Assembly (NCBI RefSeq): GCF_001485215.1
Contig: NZ_BBWW01000001.1
Location: 5,518,001 to 5,582,000, forward strand
Direction: 5' to 3'
DNA length: 64,000 nucleotides
DNA from: Leptolyngbya sp. NIES-2104
GTDB taxonomy: Bacteria; Cyanobacteriota; Cyanobacteriia; Leptolyngbyales; Leptolyngbyaceae
Shown: in pieces, positions 41,811 to 50,120 of the stretch
Position numbering within the stretch: position 1 is the stretch's first letter
How the letters are laid out: the number at the start of each line of letters is the position of its first letter
Notes under the pieces: generated by a model
The model's database searches: none
Told to the model about the DNA's origin: nothing
What the model saw: the letters and a program-made list of their open reading frames with translations, nothing else
Translations under genes and position numbers: made by a program

Positions 41811-43687
41811 CATTGGATTCGATCGGGTTCAACTTCGCTCCGCTCTTCCATCACAAGAATGACTCCTTGAATTTCTAAATCAGTGCCGATGAGCGGTGTG
41901 CAAGTGACACGACAGCAAATTCCGCGCCCACGTCGGTTAATGGCATCAAGTACGATTTCGATCGCGCCATTGGGTGAACCTGCTAAACAATCGCGAATCG
42001 GTTGACGTAACTGCGCGACAGGTAGCCCGATATCGAGATTGAGAAAGTTTTGCGCGATCGCTTCTTCGGGACGCAATCCCCAGAGATCTTCGGCTCGATT
42101 ATTCCAAGTTTGAACGTACAGATCGCGATCGACCACCACAACGCCACCTTTCAAGCTGGTGAGAATCGAGGCGAGAAAAGCATTGCTTTGATTCAGTTCT
42201 TCACTGCGTCGCTGTAACTCTACATTCACGGTTTGGAGTTCTTCATTCGTCGATTGCAACTCCTCGTTCATTGTTTCTAATTCTTCATTCGTCGATTGCA
42301 ATTCTTCGTTTGTAGTTTCAAGTTCTTCGTTGCTCGATTGCAATTCTTCGTTTGTGGTTTCAAGTTCTTCGTTACTCGATTGCAGTTCTTCGTATGCCAT
42401 TTCGAGTTCTTGATTGGAGTGTTCGAGTTCTTCTTGGAGATGCTTCGCGCGAGTGACATCGATAAAGCCTACGCAAACTCCGATAACGGTGTTAGCAGTG
42501 TCAAACAGCGGCGAGATTTGAACATCGAAATAGAGCATTTCGTCTCGGTGCGGTTGCCAAGGAACTTCACGGAGGTAAATCGTGCGACGAGTGTTGTAGA
42601 TTTGCTCGATGCACGATCGCAGTTCGACCGGGCGGTAAGAGATTTCTAAATCTTGGAGCGGACGACCGAGATCGCGTAGGGCAATCGAAAAGAGCGATCG
42701 GGCGCACTCATTTGCGAGCGTTAACGCGCCATTCACATCAATCACGAGACGAGCGATCGGGGCAGCTTCAAAGGTAGCTTCTTGGAGTCGCACATGATTC
42801 GATAAGTGTTTCACGGCTTCATCGCTCCCGGTTTGCGCCATGATTTGCAGACGATCGCGCAAATTCAGCTTTGAGACTCTAGTGAAGACGCGACATCTAA
42901 GATGAATCGGAGTGAAAAGATTGGAATGCGTTAATAGCATTTCGGCTTTACCGAGAAACAGAAAGCCGCCTTCTCTCAGCGCGAAATGATATCGGGCTAG
43001 GATGCGGGTCTGTGTTTCTGCGTTGAAATACATTAAGGTATTTCGACAAATCAGCAAATCAATTCTGGAAATGGGTGCATCCTGAATCAAATCGTGACGA
43101 CCAAAAATCAGCGATCGACGTAAATCTTTGCGAAAGGTGTAGCGGTTTTCGGTTTGTTCAAAGAATTGTTCGATGCGGTCTTCGCCTAGTCCGCTGAGTT
43201 GTTGGTGCGTGTAAGAGCCTTGGCGAGATTGATTTAGGGCTTCCTCATCGACATCGGTAGCGTAGATTTTGACGCGAGTGCGAAACGCATCAACTCCGAC
43301 CGCTTCGGCTAACAAAATCGCGATCGTGTAAGCTTCTTCACCGGAGGCACAACCCGCACTCCAAACCCGAATCGAATCGGTAATTGATTTGCGGGCGAGA
43401 ATTTGAGGAATCACTTCAGCGGCAATGTAATCCCAAGCAGGTCGATCGCGCAGGAAAGCGGTGACATTAATGAGTAAGGTATTGAATAACTGATTGAACT
43501 CAGAAGGATGTGCTTCGAGAAAATCGAGATATTCGCTATGTGTTTCAATATTGACGATTTGCATTCGTTTGGCGATGCGGCGCATCAGGCTCGATCGCTT
43601 GTAGCCTGTGAAGTCAAATCCGCGACTGCGTTTGATGTAATCGAGTAGCGCTTCGATGGCGGTGAGTGTGTCAGAGTCTTGGATCAA
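41810..43687 (-). CDS. CheR-type methyltransferase fused to PAS domains through a repeat coiled coil
   Basis: A 625-residue protein. Residues ~1-280 are a CheR methyltransferase (LLINVTAFLRDRPAWDYI, WSAGCASGEEAYTIAILL, LLICRNTLMYF). A PAS domain spans ~310-415. A coiled coil of seven-residue repeats follows (NEELQSSNEELETT and variants, ~425-500), and then a second PAS domain to the C-terminus. CheR methylates chemoreceptor glutamates using S-adenosylmethionine. In related proteins the CheB, CheR and kinase parts are fused; here CheB and a PAS kinase are encoded separately just upstream. Confidence 0.9.
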   Translation of the reverse strand: MIQDSDTLTAIEALLDYIKRSRGFDFTGYKRSSLMRRIAKRMQIVNIETHSEYLDFLEAHPSEFNQLFNTLLINVTAFLRDRPAWDYIAAEVIPQILARKSITDSIRVWSAGCASGEEAYTIAILLAEAVGVDAFRTRVKIYATDVDEEALNQSRQGSYTHQQLSGLGEDRIEQFFEQTENRYTFRKDLRRSLIFGRHDLIQDAPISRIDLLICRNTLMYFNAETQTRILARYHFALREGGFLFLGKAEMLLTHSNLFTPIHLRCRVFTRVSKLNLRDRLQIMAQTGSDEAVKHLSNHVRLQEATFEAAPIARLVIDVNGALTLANECARSLFSIALRDLGRPLQDLEISYRPVELRSCIEQIYNTRRTIYLREVPWQPHRDEMLYFDVQISPLFDTANTVIGVCVGFIDVTRAKHLQEELEHSNQELEMAYEELQSSNEELETTNEELQSSNEELETTNEELQSTNEELETMNEELQSTNEELQTVNVELQRRSEELNQSNAFLASILTSLKGGVVVVDRDLYVQTWNNRAEDLWGLRPEEAIAQNFLNLDIGLPVAQLRQPIRDCLAGSPNGAIEIVLDAINRRGRGICCRVTCTPLIGTDLEIQGVILVMEERSEVEPDRIQ

Positions 43688-43811
43688 GGGGGCTGTCCTT
43701 TGAAGCGATCAATGGTTTTGTATGGGCAGATAATTATTGAAGCTGTGGGAAATGGAGATCAATCGGGATTTTGATGTGTAGCGATCGGGCAAAAAACTTG
43801 TCGATCGATAT

Positions 43812-43982
43812 GTTTACCTGATCCGGAATGCGATTTAGATTTTGTCGTTAGGTATATCTAATCTGGAACGCGATTCAGATTTTATCGTTTGATGTATTTA
43901 CCTAATCCGGAATGCAATTCAGATTTTATCGTTCGATGCGTTCACCCGCCCCGGAATGGAATTCGGGGCGGGATTGAATCGG
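43812..43982 (+). repeat. Tandem degenerate array ending in the interspersed hairpin repeat
   Basis: Four degenerate units of roughly 42-46 bases follow each other: units near 43812, 43851 and 43894 share ACCTRATCCGGAATGC and AGATTTTATCGTT, and the last (43940-43982) is CCCGCCCCG, GAATGGAATT, CGGGGCGGG, a perfect 9-base-pair hairpin. The array fills most of the 316-base gap between cheB and cheR, where I see no gene. Confidence 0.7.
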
Positions 43983-44003
43983 AGCGAAAAATCTCATCGA
44001 ACG

Positions 44004-45062
44004 CTAACTTAATGCCGATCTACCCTCCTCAATTTGCGCCTTCAATTCGATCTGCTGCAACAACACCTGCTTCAAAACATCCGCGTGTTTTTCCGCTTCT
44101 TCTGCCCGTTCTGAAAACTGAACTTCCGACATCGGATGATTTGATTTTCTCGCTTGTGTTGCCATGCGACGAGCTAGTGCTGCTTTCTCCTCCATCGCTC
44201 GATTTGCCGTCCACAGCGCCCGCTCTAAGCTATCGTCCTTCTCAGACAGCAAACTCTCGATCGAATACGCATGACCCACATGGCAGCGATATCGCATCAT
44301 ATTGTGATCGGTGAGTTCCCAGAGAACGCCACCGCAGTCGGGACAAGTAAACGCAGACGCATACCCGGATCGCTTTCCTTGCTCGATCGCGTGTTTTTCT
44401 TGTGCGACCCATTGATCGTCTTGTGGCATGACTTCAGACATTGGTTTTCTCAGCGGTGGATCGGGGATCGGGAGTTTAACACGCTCACAGAGTCGATCAG
44501 CAATGTCCTGAACAGGCAAAATTGCATCGACTTCAACAGCTTTAATGGCATTGAGGGGCATTCCAGGAAACATCGCTTCTTCTGGGTCTTGCACGATCGC
44601 ATAGCCGCCTCGCGCTTTGATCGTTAACAATCCCGCAGCGCCATCGTCTAAAGTTCCGGTCAAGATCACGCCAATAATGCGCTGACCATAAGTGTAAGCG
44701 GCAGAACGAAATAACGCATCGATCGCAGGGCGATGACCATTTTCACGGGCATCGTGGCTGAGTCGAACGCGATCGCGCTCAATGATTAAATGATAATCGG
44801 GCTGAGCGATGTAGATCTGTTGAGATTTGATCGCCATGCCATCGATCGCGTGTTGCGCTGGAAGCGTTTTCACACGATTAAGAATGCTTGGCAAAACGCT
44901 GGTTGCACGAGCCGGGAAATGCACCACGATAAAGACGGCGGCATCTAAATCAGCGGGTAAACATTTAACAAGCTGTACCAGGGTTTCGACTCCGCCTGCT
45001 GAAGCTCCGATCGTAATAATGTGCTGCGCTGTTCGATCGCCATTTGAATCAGAATCTGCCAT
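44004..45062 (-). CDS. CheB-type protein-glutamate methylesterase without receiver domain
   Basis: A 352-residue protein. The CheB catalytic domain (~15-200) has Ser in IGASAGGVE, His in VVHFPARATSVLP and Asp in LTGTLDDGAAGL. There is no N-terminal receiver domain. A C-terminal segment carries CPDCGGVLWELTD...YRCHVGHAYS, a zinc-ribbon-like Cys/His motif, then a long helix. CheB removes methyl groups from, or deamidates, receptor glutamates. It sits between a PAS kinase and CheR-PAS on one strand. Confidence 0.9.
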   Translation of the reverse strand: MADSDSNGDRTAQHIITIGASAGGVETLVQLVKCLPADLDAAVFIVVHFPARATSVLPSILNRVKTLPAQHAIDGMAIKSQQIYIAQPDYHLIIERDRVRLSHDARENGHRPAIDALFRSAAYTYGQRIIGVILTGTLDDGAAGLLTIKARGGYAIVQDPEEAMFPGMPLNAIKAVEVDAILPVQDIADRLCERVKLPIPDPPLRKPMSEVMPQDDQWVAQEKHAIEQGKRSGYASAFTCPDCGGVLWELTDHNMMRYRCHVGHAYSIESLLSEKDDSLERALWTANRAMEEKAALARRMATQARKSNHPMSEVQFSERAEEAEKHADVLKQVLLQQIELKAQIEEGRSALS

Positions 45063-45176
45063 GTTGTGAGGGGGATTAATCGTAGCAGGATTAGACGGGT
45101 TGCAGGTTGGCAGAATTAGCTGATTCGGCAGCGAACTTTGCTGAGATTTGAGATTGAAAGAAGCGAAATCTCTGAT

Positions 45177-46508
45177 CTATACCCTAACATTTCTAGGCAG
45201 TTCGATTCGGAAAGTTGTGCCTTGTCCGACTTGGCTATCGATCGTGATTGAACCTTGCATTAATTCAACTAGTGCCCGTACGATCGCGAGTCCGAGTCCG
45301 GTTCCTTGATTTTTCCGTGTGGAGCCTTGGTGAATTTGCCAAAATTCTTGGAAGATATTTTCTTGATCTTTTAAGTCAATGCCCATTCCAGTATCTTGAA
45401 CGGCGATCATAATCCGTCCTTCAGGAAGCTCCCAAAATCCTAAAGTGACTTGACCTTCATCAGTAAATTTGATCGCGTTTGATAATAGATTAATGATGAC
45501 TTGTCGTACTCGTACCGGATCATTAAAGAGCGATACATTCGGATTGTCGCAATCAATTTGTAGCGCTAAACCTTTTTGATCTGAGAGCGATTGAAGTTCG
45601 TGAACGGTTTCGATCGCTAACTGATTCAAACTAAATGTCAGCGGATTTAATTCAAGTCTTCGCGCCTTGAGTTTAGAAAAGTCGAGCAGTTCTTCGATCA
45701 GGCTTAACAAATGTTTACTGTTGCGGACGATTCGCTCGACCATGCTTTCGATCTGCGGATCTTCGAGCGGTTCAATTCGTTTTTGCAGCAGTTGAGAAAA
45801 TCCGAGAATCGCGGTCATCGGTGTGCGTAACTCGTGTGAAATTGTTGCCATAAACTGATCTTTTAAGCGATCGGCTTCGACTAATTCGAGATTTTGCAGT
45901 TGAGTCTCTTGTAGTTTGGCTTCGGTTTGTTTGCGTGTAGTGATGTCGCGAATGAGCCAGCGTAGAGAAATCGATTTTCCGTGTCGATCGCACACGGCTT
46001 GCACCGTAATCGCTGCCTCGAATGGTTCACTTTTGCGCCCGCACATCGGTAATTCCCATTCTTGAATGCGATGAATTGTCGTTAACTGACTCAGAACTGC
46101 TCGGAATCCTGAGCGATGGCTGTCAGCGACGAAGTTCACCAAAGGCTTGTTGATTAAATAATGATGACTAATATTCAACAACGCTGTAGCAGCGCGATTT
46201 GCCTCTCGAACCACTCCATACAAATCGCTCACAATATAGGCATCAGGCGCAAATTCAAATAAATCTTGATAGCGTTGGCGTTCTGTGTCGATCGTACTTT
46301 GAGCCGCAACTAATACTTCGTTTTGTTGTTGTAATTCTTCTTCTGCAACCTGTAATTCTTCAACTGCGACGCGCAATTCTTCTAGGCAAGTAATGGTTAA
46401 ATCTGACTGAATAGACGAATTACCGATAGCATTTTCGTATAGTACTTGTGCTCGATGCTGAACGGTCTGAACGTACTCACCGAAAAAACTATAGTCTATA
46501 GATGTCAT
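45177..46508 (-). CDS. PAS-domain sensor histidine kinase
   Basis: A 443-residue soluble kinase. A coiled-coil start (EELRVAVEELQVAEEELQQQNEVL) is followed by a PAS domain (RYQDLFEFAPDAYIVSDLYGVVREAN) and its PAC segment. HisKA has the phospho-His in ATISHELRTPMTAILG, and HATPase_c follows (INLLSNAIKFTDEG, VQDTGMGI, GTGLGLAIVRAL). It is probably the first gene of a kinase-CheB-CheR unit. No cognate response regulator is visible, and the signal is unknown. Confidence 0.93.
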   Translation of the reverse strand: MTSIDYSFFGEYVQTVQHRAQVLYENAIGNSSIQSDLTITCLEELRVAVEELQVAEEELQQQNEVLVAAQSTIDTERQRYQDLFEFAPDAYIVSDLYGVVREANRAATALLNISHHYLINKPLVNFVADSHRSGFRAVLSQLTTIHRIQEWELPMCGRKSEPFEAAITVQAVCDRHGKSISLRWLIRDITTRKQTEAKLQETQLQNLELVEADRLKDQFMATISHELRTPMTAILGFSQLLQKRIEPLEDPQIESMVERIVRNSKHLLSLIEELLDFSKLKARRLELNPLTFSLNQLAIETVHELQSLSDQKGLALQIDCDNPNVSLFNDPVRVRQVIINLLSNAIKFTDEGQVTLGFWELPEGRIMIAVQDTGMGIDLKDQENIFQEFWQIHQGSTRKNQGTGLGLAIVRALVELMQGSITIDSQVGQGTTFRIELPRNVRV

Positions 46509-46694
46509 TGATTTTTCCGCCTGTTAAGAACACATATGATTCCTTATCATTTAACATATCAACCAATAGAATATCTAGCTAAATTAAGAGTTTTGTTTTG
46601 CGAACAAGTACAAACCAACTTAATTTTTTGAGCTAAGAAAAATCATTTCATTAATTTACGATCGCGCATTTATTAATGCGCGATCGCATTTTGT

Positions 46695-47297
46695 TTAAGG
46701 CACTCGAATAAAGACTTCTCGAATGAATTCTTCGTCGGTGATTTGCCGAGATTGCAGGCTTTGTTTGAGCGTGATAATGTCACTTCTGAGTTTCCGTAAT
46801 TCTTCTAGTTCGGAAGTAGGAGACGGGGTAGGTGAAGGCGTTGCAGAACCCCCTCGTGCATCGTCATTCAAGCGTCTCCGTACCGTAATTGTGGCAATTC
46901 CAGTTACAGGAAAACCGCGACTTTTCTGATAAGATTTGACCGCATTGTAAGTCGTGCGACGGTAATTTCCAGAAAGTTCGATCGAGATTTTCAATACATT
47001 TTTCAGATTATCTTGCAGAATCCTGACCGTTTTTTCGATCGTGCTTCTCAGTTGTGGTCCATCGTTTCCGGTCGCTGCTACGTTGTTATCAATTTGAAAT
47101 TGCAGAATGGCGGCGCGGGTGTAGTCTTCGATATTGGCGAGTTGGCGTAGCGAGGTGACACTGCAATCGATCGCGCCTAAAATTTCGCGATCGCAAGCAC
47201 TTACACTATTGCCCAATCCGTCTAGTCCTCTCGGTCCAAGATAGTATCCCAACCCGTCTAGATTTTCCCTAAGATCTGCGAGTGAAGTGACTGGCAT
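46695..47297 (-). CDS. Peptidoglycan-binding-domain protein
   Basis: A 200-residue protein without a clear signal peptide. The first half has DYTRAAILQFQIDNNVAATG and the second TTYNAVKSYQKSRGFPVTGIATITVRRRL, both recalling the peptidoglycan-binding (PGB_1) three-helix motif. A Pro/Thr/Ser linker (GSATPSPTPSPTSE) and a charged coiled helix (ELEELRKLRSDIITLKQSLQ) follow. The role is unknown, perhaps in the envelope or as a phage-like structural protein. Confidence 0.65.
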   Translation of the reverse strand: MPVTSLADLRENLDGLGYYLGPRGLDGLGNSVSACDREILGAIDCSVTSLRQLANIEDYTRAAILQFQIDNNVAATGNDGPQLRSTIEKTVRILQDNLKNVLKISIELSGNYRRTTYNAVKSYQKSRGFPVTGIATITVRRRLNDDARGGSATPSPTPSPTSELEELRKLRSDIITLKQSLQSRQITDEEFIREVFIRVP

Positions 47298-47433
47298 TTT
47301 CTAAACGCTCCTTTTGCGAATTGGCAGATGCGCGTGATTACGATCATTTTGCGACAAGAAAGCGTCAGGAAATCCGTAAATAATTTGAAGCTAGAGGGCT
47401 ACGATACAATACTGGAAATACGTTGAACGCGCC

Positions 47434-48006
47434 ATGACACCCGAAACCAAAGTTGAAACCCCCACTGTTGCCCCCGCTCCCAAATGGAGAGCTTGGTGGG
47501 AGAACTTTCAGATCTTGTTCATCGCGCTGATTTTGGCGTTAATTGTGCGATCGTACATTGCAGAACCGCGCTTTATTCCCTCAGATTCGATGATCCCGAC
47601 TTTAGAGATTGGCGATCGCTTAGTGGTGGAAAAAATCTCTTACCGTCTCCATCCGCCCGAATTCGGAGACATCATCGTTTTCGATCCGCCGACTCAGCTT
47701 CAAGAAATGGGCTACGCAAAAGATCAGGCGTTTATTAAGCGGATTATTGGCACACCAGGACAAACGATCGAGATTAAATCCGGCAAAGTATTCGTAGATA
47801 ATCAACCGCTACAAGAGTCCTACATTGCTGAACCGCCAAAATACAAAATGCCTGCTGTGCAAGTTCCTGAAGGCAGTTATTTTGTCATGGGCGACAATCG
47901 GAACAACAGCAATGATTCTCACGTTTGGGGATTCTTGCCGCAGAAATTCATTTTAGGTCGGGCTTGGTTTCGGTTTTATCCTATCGATCGAATTGGCAAG
48001 GTGTAA
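47434..48006 (+). CDS. lepB: Signal peptidase I
   Basis: A 190-residue type I signal peptidase with one N-terminal membrane segment (FQILFIALILALIVRSYI). The nucleophile is S52 in FIPSDSMIPTL and the general-base Lys K102 in FIKRIIGTPG. The box GDNRNNSNDSHVWG is also present. It cleaves signal peptides on the outer face of the plasma or thylakoid membrane. The following Uma2 gene begins directly after its stop codon. Confidence 0.95.
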   Translation: MTPETKVETPTVAPAPKWRAWWENFQILFIALILALIVRSYIAEPRFIPSDSMIPTLEIGDRLVVEKISYRLHPPEFGDIIVFDPPTQLQEMGYAKDQAFIKRIIGTPGQTIEIKSGKVFVDNQPLQESYIAEPPKYKMPAVQVPEGSYFVMGDNRNNSNDSHVWGFLPQKFILGRAWFRFYPIDRIGKV

Positions 48007-48555
48007 ATGATGCTAACTGCTAAGGATTTAGAACAATTTCAAGCACAACATCCTGATCATCGAATGGAGTTGGTAGATGGGGAAATTATTGTTATGAGTC
48101 CATCCGGTTACGAGTCTGATGAAGTGGCATCGCGGATGAGTGGCAAGATGTTTAACTGGGTAGACGATCGACGTTTAGGACGCATTACGGGATCATCTGC
48201 TGGATTCATTTTGCCGAACTCTGACACTCGCGCCCCGGATGTTTCGTTTGTCCGGGCTGAACGGTTGCGCCAGAGTCCTCGCGGTTTTGCAGAATTAGCC
48301 CCAGATTTAATGGTCGAGGTGAAGTCTCCAACCGATAGCGTGACCAAGTTGAGAAACAAAATTCAGCAATTTTTAGAGCTAGGAACTCAAGTTGGAATTT
48401 TGCTGAATCCTGAAGCTCGAACTGTGGAAATTTATCGATCGGGTCAAAGTACGATCGTGCTTCAAGATGGAGACATTCTGACAATCCCCGATCTTTTCCC
48501 CGGCTGGCAGGTCGCAGTCGAGGAACTGTGGTCGCCGCGATTTGATGAATTGTGA
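48007..48555 (+). CDS. Uma2-family (DUF820) protein, directly after lepB
   Basis: A 182-residue Uma2 protein with RMELVDGEIIVMSPSG, TRAPDVSFVRAERL, LAPDLMVEVKSPTDSVTKLRNKIQQFLELGTQVGILLNPEARTVEIYR. The D and E-x-K residues of the nuclease core are present. The start codon is immediately after the lepB stop, so the two may be co-transcribed. It converges on another Uma2 gene 12 bases away. Confidence 0.9.
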   Translation: MMLTAKDLEQFQAQHPDHRMELVDGEIIVMSPSGYESDEVASRMSGKMFNWVDDRRLGRITGSSAGFILPNSDTRAPDVSFVRAERLRQSPRGFAELAPDLMVEVKSPTDSVTKLRNKIQQFLELGTQVGILLNPEARTVEIYRSGQSTIVLQDGDILTIPDLFPGWQVAVEELWSPRFDEL

Positions 48556-48567
48556 GAGAGCTTCAAA

Positions 48568-49305
48568 TTAGAGAATGTCTGGATCAATTCCAAGTGATCG
48601 CAATCGTTCTGCGAGTTGCTGCGATCGCGCCTCAGCCTGTTCTGCACGTTGCCGTTCTTGTTCTGCACGTTGCCGTTCTTGTTCTGCACGTTGGTCAGCT
48701 TGCTCTGCACGTTGCCGCTCTCGATCGCGCTGGGCAGAGAGTTGAACCGAACTAAGAAAGCGATCGCCATTCGGATAGTAGATTTGCAAGGTTTCTTCAT
48801 TCAGTTCAAATTGAATCCCTAATCGCGGACTCTGCCAGCCCTGAACCTCTGGAACCTCAAGCAGCGTTCCGTTTTGCGCCTCTAATGCGACTAACTCATT
48901 GCGATCGGGGTCGTAAACGTAATACTCTTCGATGCCGTGTTGCTGGTAGAACGCTAACTTTCGAGTCATTTCCGCAGCGGTGTTGCTGGGTGATAAGATC
49001 TCGAATGCAACTTGGGGCGCGATGTTGTCTTCCTTCCATTGTTGATAGGAACCTCGATCCCCTTTCGGTCTGCCAAATACGACCATCACATCAGGAGCCT
49101 GACAAATTCTGTTGTTGCCTTCGATCGGATACCACAGCAAGTCCCCGGCAATAAACACCATTGAATCATCAGCAAACAGAATCTCTAGATTTTCTTTGAT
49201 GGTGACAATCCAGCGAAATTGCTTCGTATTATCTGCCATCGGCTTGCCGTCGCTTTCCGGGTAAACGATTTCGTTGGGAGTGGTTGTTTGTGGCTGAGTT
49301 ACCAT
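48568..49305 (-). CDS. Uma2-family protein with RAEQ-repeat coiled tail
   Basis: A 245-residue Uma2 protein (RICQAPDVMVVFGRPKGDRGSY, PQVAFEILSPSNTAAEMTRKLAFYQQHGIEEYYVYDPDRNELVAL). Its tail is a tandem coiled coil, QRAEQERQRAEQ and variants (~195-235), encoded by 21-base DNA repeats at about 48635-48720. The AERLRSLGIDPDIL end closely matches the Uma2 protein at 24628. The ATG at 49305 has AGGAG upstream. Confidence 0.88.
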   Translation of the reverse strand: MVTQPQTTTPNEIVYPESDGKPMADNTKQFRWIVTIKENLEILFADDSMVFIAGDLLWYPIEGNNRICQAPDVMVVFGRPKGDRGSYQQWKEDNIAPQVAFEILSPSNTAAEMTRKLAFYQQHGIEEYYVYDPDRNELVALEAQNGTLLEVPEVQGWQSPRLGIQFELNEETLQIYYPNGDRFLSSVQLSAQRDRERQRAEQADQRAEQERQRAEQERQRAEQAEARSQQLAERLRSLGIDPDIL

Positions 49306-49398
49306 AGCGATGTGAATCTCCTGCTTTGGTGATTTCACCCTAACATGAATCAGCGATTGGCTAGTCTCTTCGACCGAATGCTAGAGCGCTAAGTTCTA

Positions 49399-50118
49399 CT
49401 AACCCACTGTCGCCACTCCAACCTCTTCAGGTGCAAGATACGGCGTTAAAACTTGCCCATCTTTAAACCAGATCACCCGACGAGTACATCGAGCGACTTC
49501 CGGTTCATGCGTCACCATCACAACCGTCATTCCACTCGCATTCAATTGAGTGAAGATGCTGAGAATCTCCTGAGTCGTCGTAGAATCAAGCGCCCCTGTC
49601 GGCTCATCGGCAAGCAGCAAAACCGGACGATTAACGATCGCTCTTGCGATCGCGACCCGCTGCTGTTGTCCTCCTGATAATTGAGTCGGCTTATTCTGCA
49701 TTCGCTGTTCTAATCCCACTCGAATCAACGCTTCGGTTGCTCGATCGCGTCTTTCTGCGGGAGGCACATTCGCATACACCATCGGCAGCATCACATTTTC
49801 CAGCGCGGTTAACTGCGGCAATAAATGGAACTGCTGGAACACAAAGCCGATCTTGCGGTTCCGAATGTGAGCTAAAGCGCGATCGTCGAGTTGCGCCACA
49901 TCTTCACCATCGAGATAGTACCGTCCGGCAGTGGGTCGATCGAGACATCCAATAATGTTCATCATCGTTGATTTGCCCGACCCCGAAGCGCCCATAATCG
50001 CGCAGTATTCACCCTGTTCAACAGTCAGATCGACTCCTGCAAGCGCATGCACGATCGTTTCTTCAATCCCGTAAACTTTGGTGATTCCTTCTAATCGAAT
50101 AATCGTCGTCTGAGGCAT
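49399..50118 (-). CDS. ABC transporter ATP-binding protein (MacB/LolD type)
   Basis: A 239-residue ATPase with Walker [10 protein letters not shown], signature LSGGQQQR, Walker [12 protein letters not shown] and the H-loop His in VMVTHEPEV. The family powers FtsX-like permeases. It is the last gene of an adaptor-permease-ATPase operon with 2-3-base gaps and is presumably the motor of that efflux system. Confidence 0.95.
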   Translation of the reverse strand: MPQTTIIRLEGITKVYGIEETIVHALAGVDLTVEQGEYCAIMGASGSGKSTMMNIIGCLDRPTAGRYYLDGEDVAQLDDRALAHIRNRKIGFVFQQFHLLPQLTALENVMLPMVYANVPPAERRDRATEALIRVGLEQRMQNKPTQLSGGQQQRVAIARAIVNRPVLLLADEPTGALDSTTTQEILSIFTQLNASGMTVVMVTHEPEVARCTRRVIWFKDGQVLTPYLAPEEVGVATVG

Positions 50119-50120
50119 GA

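Noticed and set aside
42230-42420. Regularly spaced repeats that could suggest a CRISPR array
   Set aside because: They are contiguous in-frame heptad repeats of the CheR-PAS coiled coil with no unique spacers.
48635-48725. Tandem 21-base repeats
   Set aside because: They encode the RAEQ coiled tail of a Uma2 protein and are not an array or satellite.
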